A stretch of 64,000 nt of DNA from Larix kaempferi (lineage: Eukaryota; Streptophyta; Pinopsida; Pinales; Pinaceae): NCBI GenBank assembly GCA_027924585.1, contig BSBM01000125.1, positions 4,159,001-4,223,000 on the forward strand. Reading direction: 5' to 3'. The translations under genes and the position numbers were made by a program. Under the pieces are notes generated by a model. It was not told where the DNA came from, ran no database searches, and was given only the letters and a program-made list of their open reading frames with translations. Below, in pieces: positions 58,184-64,000 of the stretch (position 1 is its first letter; the number at the start of each line of letters is the position of its first letter).

Positions 58184-61100
58184 TGGACAATCAGGAAGGG
58201 CAGACACAAACGAATCTCCCAAGACTGAATGGTTTAGATCTAGAACAAAACAAGTACATAACAAAAATACCTTTCCTAGATTGATTTAAATGCAAAGCAG
58301 GCAAAGGGATTACTCAATTTATGGATACAGATCCTTTCTCCTCGCTTGATCCAAGTCCTTGATATCCATATCTTCAGCTGCAAAACACGACAAAACATGT
58401 GGAAACAAACAAGTAGTGAAAGCACATGATTGTGAATCAATGTAGATCAACAGTCAAAGAGGTCAATCCTAAACATTATCAATACAACAAGTTTATGGAA
58501 ATAATGTGTATTAAATGTAATAATAAGAAGTACAAAGACAGAGGTGTTAAAACCAATGCTTTGACGTCATAACCTCCTTCCAACAATCCTAGCCTCAACT
58601 GATCAAATGCTTAGCCTCCTTTGGATGAAGAGGATCTCCTAGAAAAATTCCACCAGCATGTAGGTACTTTATCCTTCCTCCCTTAACAATGGAGAGGGGG
58701 TTCATATATATAGGGATAAAGGGATAGGAGAGGTTGAGGATTTAGGGGAGAGGCTTAAGGGATCATCCCACTAGGTAAGGGGATCAAATGCCACCTTTCC
58801 ATATATGTAGGGATAATTCTCCATGCCATACAAGCTTTGAGAATTTGCTCTAAGATTCTCTTTATCCATTTTAACCAACAATGACGCACTTTTCACAAGG
58901 CCAACTCATGCCAATGGTAGGGAGACACACCTTTTGTAAGGGAAGAAAGCATCACTGATGCACTTTACTAAGGTGCAAAGCACGTCACCTTAATTCTGAC
59001 ACATCTTTCCAGACATCAGGACGGGTCGGGCTGACAACAAAAAGTTAAAGGAATGAACATCAACTTCACTTTTGTTGTTTTAGCCCAGGTACTTTAGGAA
59101 TCAGGGCATATGGAGGACACATAACTCATGATGGCAAGATTTTGGTGTAATAGAATGCACCCCAAAACATGAAGTTGGAAAAACAGGGTAGATGAAATGG
59201 TTTGTAATAGGAAAAAATCGAGGCAATGATTGTCGATTGGAGTGATGAACAAAGACCTCCTGCAGTACAACTAACTCTAAGATATATGTCTCAACTGACT
59301 CATAACATGGCTTCCCACTAATACATTGTAGATCCATGAAAGTAAAGACCGACTAGACACAATCATGGCTACTAGACACAATCGTAGATCCATGATGAGA
59401 TGGTAACACAACCACGACCAATAGAAAAGTGGATCCGTGTAATATGACAAAACAAATATCCATCGCAACCTGGGTAAGATACATGATTAACCTAGGGGCT
59501 TCAAGATGAACCCTCAATGATACAAATCTAACCATGTGATTACAATGCTTTGAAGTTGAACATGGTAGAAACCACTTGATTACTGGTCATTGGTGTATAC
59601 CGTTAAAAAGTGAGATGGAAATCACCATTGATGTCAATGATCCCCAAGGTATCATAGTACATACCACTCAATGTGAATCAATAAGTTGACATCGAAAACT
59701 TAGTGGAATCTTTCAATCAGAAGTCAATTATGGGAACTTACTATTGAAAGTGAGGTAACCTACCATTGAGGCATGCAGGCCCAAGTTACTTGAGTAGTTT
59801 CTAGGTTTAATCCTTGGATTATGTGTTGAATTCGACAAGGATAAACTGGTCGAAGGAGGGCCACGATGTTTCCCCCATAATCGACATGAAACAAGGTCAA
59901 ATATTTTTTGAGTAGATCAGACTGTAGAGAAAATATTTGAGACTCACTCACAAGTGACCGACATGATAGAAGGTATAATGATTGCAGAGATTCACTCAAT
60001 GAACATACCTCTCTTGAACATGGGAATGGAATGACTTAGAAGCATTGACATGATGAGAATGACACCAACCCCTAATGCAACTGATGATGGAAGAATTCTT
60101 TGAATGACTCAAAGGAGTAGAATGACTCATGGAATTGGTGGGACTCAAAGACAAGCAGATTATCCAAGTGTTTGAATGCATATGCAACCGAGTGCCATGT
60201 TCAAGAGTGACTAAGTACTTCCATAATCAAAATGAAAATACAAACTCTTTCTATATCCCCATCATGATTAATGAGTACCTCTTTTGTTTTTTAATGAGAT
60301 TGAGGAGGGTAACAGGTGCTCGACATAACTCATCCTTTAGACGAGTCTAATCTCATATGTTTTACAAACCTGAGATAGGAGGGGTTCATCCCTAAAATGA
60401 CCCTTCAATGTTAGTTTTTAACGAGTCCAGAGAAGGAAAACTCGACGTCATTTCATATTTAGAGAGTCTGAAAAGAACTAAAGAAGACTCCAAATGGTTC
60501 TTTTTCGTAAACGTTAGTCTCCTCATCTGAAAAATGATAAACTAATATGAGAGAGAACTCTTCTAGTCATGATTAACTAGAGTGATCCTTTTTCGTAAAT
60601 AGTCCAACTGGTCCGAAAAATGGGTAAACTATCACCAGAATAAGGACCCTTCAAATAATTTTGCAAGCGTGAAAGAATCAAGTTTGCTTGGCAATCTTTT
60701 CCTATTTAGGGAGTTTGAAAAGAGCTTAAAGAAGGACTCCGAGGGGTTCCTTTTTCGTGGGAGTTTTATGAGCCCGAAAAAGAGATAAACTATAACTCAG
60801 TGACTTATTCTCATAGTTTTACAAGCACGAGAAGGAACAAAGAGTGAGCTCAATGCCATTAATACTTAATTTTCACGAGCTCGATGATAGCATAAAAAAA
60901 TCTCAAAGACTCGTTCACAATTAAAAACTCATGAAACTTTTACGATGTTCACCAATAAAGTCAAAACAACACTTTACTTCATCTGCAAACACCAAAAACT
61001 AAGTTAGAATCCATAATGAGGATTTAAAATGTAAATGAGACACCAACTATAGCAAAAAACCCATAAAATAAATATTAATAAGGAATATTCCATTTCTTTT

Positions 61101-61535
61101 ATATAAAAGGTTGAATAGTAAAGAATTATTTACCAATTTTTTTACCAAGTTGGAATAATGAAAAAAACCTCTTTAGAAATTGTTTTTTTTTTACATTGAT
61201 TGTAGACACTACGATCAGCTGATTCATGCCCCATCAGTTGTAGGTAGGCCTTAATCCTATGCTTAACCTTTTCCATGAATTATATTTTGTTTTTAATGTG
61301 ATTTTTAGGGTTTTTTGGGCTCATAATGAAGGGGATTGCACGCGCCCTAGGCGATACGCTTTCCCCTTGTGAAAAGAGCGTCACAAGGGGACTGACGCAC
61401 TTTCCCAATGGGAAAATCATGTTGTCGGCACACTGTACACAAAAGCAGGGTGCGTCGGCACAGTTTCATAACCAAAACTAAAAAATGGGGCCCAAAAGAT
61501 CGAAACTAATGTAATGAAAAGAGTCTAATGATGAT
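58184..61535 (-). mobile_element. Type-A long LTR-like sequence, inverted uninterrupted copy
   Basis: Minus-strand counterpart of 1-2215 plus 11448-12616. It holds the undisturbed site of the 9.2-kb insertion near 59.36 kb. It is followed on the minus strand by Gypsy gag-pol, as the plus-strand copy is, but the following internal sequences are of different Gypsy types. Copies differ by many substitutions and indels, so both are old. The outer boundary lies near 61535-61570. Confidence 0.75.
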
Positions 61536-61587
61536 CTAATTGATATTTATGCAGAATTTGGCCAGGACAATGGTCTAGTGGAAATAA

Positions 61588-62582
61588 AGAGAGCACAGAA
61601 TCGAAGATTCCCAAGTGGAGAATGACCCACACTATATGAACGCTTTGCAAGGGTGTGGACTTCTAAAATTCTTCCACATACAGGGAATGAGATCCCAAGT
61701 ACAATTTCTCAAATACCTGATCAGGTTATGGGACCTAGATCAACAACATTTCAAAGTAGGTTCCCACATCCTCACATTGGATGTGGAAGATATTTACTTC
61801 TTGCGAATGTTATCAAGATGGGGAGCCGCAGTTTCAGTATCTAGGTATGGAATCGACAGTCTTCAACTGTGCAAGGGACTCTTCGGGAATTTGAAAGATC
61901 AGCTCACCAAGTGCAGAAGGGGTGAGTTGAAGCAGTTTGGCTATGGATCCATCATGGTTTCATTCTTCTTAGAGTGAGTTTCACAACTACAACCACAGTT
62001 AGAGTTGGATTATCTCGATCCACGAGATCTACACATGGTCCAATGGTTGGAGGTGATGGTCCACCATGGAGGAGGAGGACCTTTCATTACTTAAGTGCCA
62101 ACCTTTTTGAGGTGGCTCCGCGGACAGCTCCTCATGATTGAGGATTACCCATATGTGGGTACCCACTTTAGAGGAGATCCAGATCTAGCTCTTCTAGAGG
62201 GGGGGCAGTGGGGAGATATTGGTAAGAACGAAACTCTTATTTTTTTTTATGTATTTTATATTTTTTTAATGTTTTGTGTAGTACTAATAGTTAACACATG
62301 TTTCATGCAGATATTAGCTCGTCTTGACCAGTAGGTTCCTCTTTAATCGAGAGGATAGGAGTGGTGTGAGAGCTGGTAGCCACTCAGAAGGAGGAAACAA
62401 AGGAGTTAGATGAGCTAGAGGAGAACCTCCAGATATTGATAGTGGATATTACTTATATATCCATTGATGACTTGCCTCGCCATTAGCAGTGTTGGATAGC
62501 TGGGGTTTCAGGACGTTTTGGTCAGCTACTTCTTCGAGTGGCTCGGGCTATTATCTGTTATCACGAGCATCCTCAAGGATAA
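61588..62582 (+). pseudogene. Plant-mobile-domain-like frame with a possible intron
   Basis: Starting after a TAA at 61585, a plus-strand frame reads NDPHYMNALQGCGLLKFFHI, LIRLWDLDQQHF, LTLDVEDIYFLRMLSRWG and, from 62095, LRWLRGQLLMIEDYPYVG with FRGDPDLALLEGGQWGDI. This pattern resembles the plant mobile domain carried by some transposons and by MAIL-type host proteins. Removing 62222-62310 (GTAAG...CATGCAG, 89 bp) keeps frame into 62313-62582, which continues TKELDELEENLQ and LLLRVARAIICYHEHPQG to a TAA. In-frame stops at 61975, 62092, near 62319 and later make it a pseudogene. Its start abuts the inverted LTR, which may have cut it. Confidence 0.65.
62222..62310 (+). other. Candidate spliceosomal intron (89 bp)
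   Basis: GTAAGAACG donor, T-rich body and TTTCATGCAG acceptor. It is a phase-1 split (G/AT). Length is not a multiple of three, yet the frames on both sides agree only when it is removed. Confidence 0.5.
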
Positions 62583-62879
62583 ATCTATGTATGATATATG
62601 TACTAAAAGCCATAGGATTCATATTTTTGTATATAGGATTTACTAGAATCTTATGAGCTTCATATTTTGGTATCAATACCACCTTTTGTATTTTATTGGA
62701 CATGATGATATATATACAAAAAACACTATTTAGCGGCTTTATATACTGTGTCTTCTATGATAAATTGGGATCTTATGGATATTGGCCTATACACTATTTG
62801 TAGATTACATGTTATGTCATTTTATGCCTCTTTTTGATGAAAATGTTTATGAATGTGCAATATACCAATCTAATATGAA
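62583..62879. other. AT-rich spacer
   Basis: No recognised feature. It separates a plus-strand pseudogene from minus-strand pol. Confidence 0.5.
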
Positions 62880-63245
62880 ATTATCTAGGGTATCAGCAAC
62901 TGTGTTCATGTTTCTTGGAATGTGTAGGTATTGAATGGACTCAAAGGACCTCTCCAAGAGACGTACTCATTGAAATAAGCAGAGTAACATGGGGTCGTGG
63001 ATAACGTAGACACGGTTCAAATGAGAGACCACTAATTGTGAATCGAGATAGATAACAATGTGGTCCACACCCAGGGAAAAAGCATCGGTCAATAGTCCAA
63101 CCACCATGCAATACTCGATGGCTTTGTTTGTTGAATAGCCTAGGAAAATTACTCCGGAACTAATCATCTCACCAGTAGGAGAATAGAGTACTCATGCTGC
63201 CAAGCGATATTACAGGTATGTTGGCTAGCGCTGTCCACAAATACA
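62880..63245 (-). pseudogene. Second RNase H-like domain, downstream of integrase
   Basis: Minus-strand frame with VLYSPTGEMISSGV, STNKAIEYCMVVGLLTDAFS, HIVIYLDSQLVVSHLNRVYV (the DSQLVV motif) and RLLERSFESIQYLHIPRNMN. The layout DG.../E/DSQLVV/HIPR...AD is that of the archaeal-type RNase H found in some plant Gypsy elements. The open core is 63167-62967, with stops on either side. In element direction it follows the integrase C-terminus, whereas in the usual plant arrangement the extra RNase H precedes integrase. It might be a separate ORF or a rearranged fragment. Confidence 0.75.
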
Positions 63246-63383
63246 AAGCAATTTTCCACCTGCACCTCCAGTCAGAACATGGTATAAGAACAATGATAAG
63301 ATCCTAGTACACTGCAATAAAATGTCACACCAAACAAAACACAGGTCATGTACAGTATATACAAAGTACTAATGCATCAATAT

Positions 63384-64000
63384 CTAAGCATAGTACCGCT
63401 TCAGGTAGAGCCCATTGTGAGGCTCCCCTAAATATATCCCTTCATAATCCTCTAATTCACAGGCTCCATTTTACAAAACATGTTTTATAACATACGGGCC
63501 ATGCCGCATGGACTCAAGTTTTCCTGCCCCCATCTTATCATGTTTTTGGTCATAAGTAAGGACCAAATCACCCTCGTTGAAAATACAAGCTGGGTTTACT
63601 GATTTATCATACTGGGCCTTGATGTGCTTCTTATGTGCTTCGTTATCCAGAGCTGCATTGCGGAGGGTTTAGTCGAGTTTTTCCAAGTATAAAAATCATT
63701 CTTCCTCGACAGTGGTGTTCGGTAAAATTTTGACAACGAGTTTTAGCGACGAAATCTCGCACTCAATATGTAATGCTGCCTCTAGTCCATATACTAGCTG
63801 GAAGGGTGTGAAACCAGTGGCAGTTTTAATGGAAGTCCTGTATGCCCAAAGGGCTGAAAAAAGCATCACATGCCAGTTGGACTTGTGTGCTCCACCATAT
63901 GCTGAATCATGGTTTTAAAGACCTTGTTATTGGCCTCTACTTGTCCATTTTATTGAGGATAGTAGGGAGTTGAGTTTTCATGCCCAAAACCCAATTTAGC
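63384..64000 (-). pseudogene. Gypsy integrase C-terminal part, cut by the window edge
   Basis: Minus strand: GFGHENSTPYYPQ.NGQVEA with NKVFKTMIQHMV (Glu region of the core) at 63870-64000, then PFQLVYG-like and GLEAALHIECEISSLKLVV patterns, GDLVLTYDQKHDK near 63560, and HGPYVIKHVL..GACEL (GPY/F), ending NGLYLKRYYA at a TAG at 63384. Several frameshifts. It is of a different type from the integrases at 37 and 50 kb, which end KPYRDS. The N-terminal part lies beyond 64000. Confidence 0.85.

Overview
This window looks like intergenic DNA from a plant nuclear genome made almost wholly of nested, decayed retrotransposons. I found no host gene, rRNA, tRNA or CRISPR array that I could support. Plant origin is shown by plant-type Ty3/Gypsy and Ty1/Copia coding remnants, a methionine-tRNA primer binding site, a plant LINE, and a plant-mobile-domain-like reading frame. 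Long old LTRs, deep nesting, AT richness and nonsense changes that look like cytosine deamination suggest a large gymnosperm-like genome. That last step is inference.

Layout. 1-12.6 kb: a long LTR-like sequence (type A, + strand) split by a 9.2-kb minus-strand LTR retrotransposon (2221-11442). That element itself carries two solo LTRs (2971-3579, 5993-7447). All three insertions have perfect 5-bp target duplications. 12.65-14.65 kb: Gypsy gag/protease/RT remnant. 16.6-17.3 kb: Gypsy integrase remnant, minus strand. 17.3-24.6 kb: a minus-strand LINE, cut by a 3.8-kb LTR element (20029-23822) whose main frame encodes a long coiled-coil protein. 24.6-28.4 kb: AT-rich DNA with tandem arrays.

28.4-50.6 kb: two tandem copies of a ~10-kb segment. 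Each copy reads, on the minus strand, integrase - spacer - long extra ORF - 937-bp LTR - short Lys-rich ORF - non-coding tail. Copy 2 also holds a 2.9-kb Copia-type element (44634-47550). 49.8-57.9 kb: minus-strand Gypsy gag-protease-gag-like-RT-RNase H-integrase, with its RT split by a solo LTR (52663-54647). 58.2-61.5 kb: an inverted second copy of the type-A LTR. 61.6-62.6 kb: a plus-strand plant-mobile-domain-like pseudogene that regains frame if an 89-bp GT-AG intron is removed. 62.9-64 kb: minus-strand integrase C-terminus followed by a second RNase H-like domain.

No coding frame of useful length is intact, so the content is best read as a record of insertion, duplication and decay. The most unusual items are the LTR-sharing tandem array with a templated-looking junction, the extra coiled-coil ORF that ends one base before its LTR, the intron-bearing mobile-domain frame, and the integrase-then-RNase H order at the right edge.
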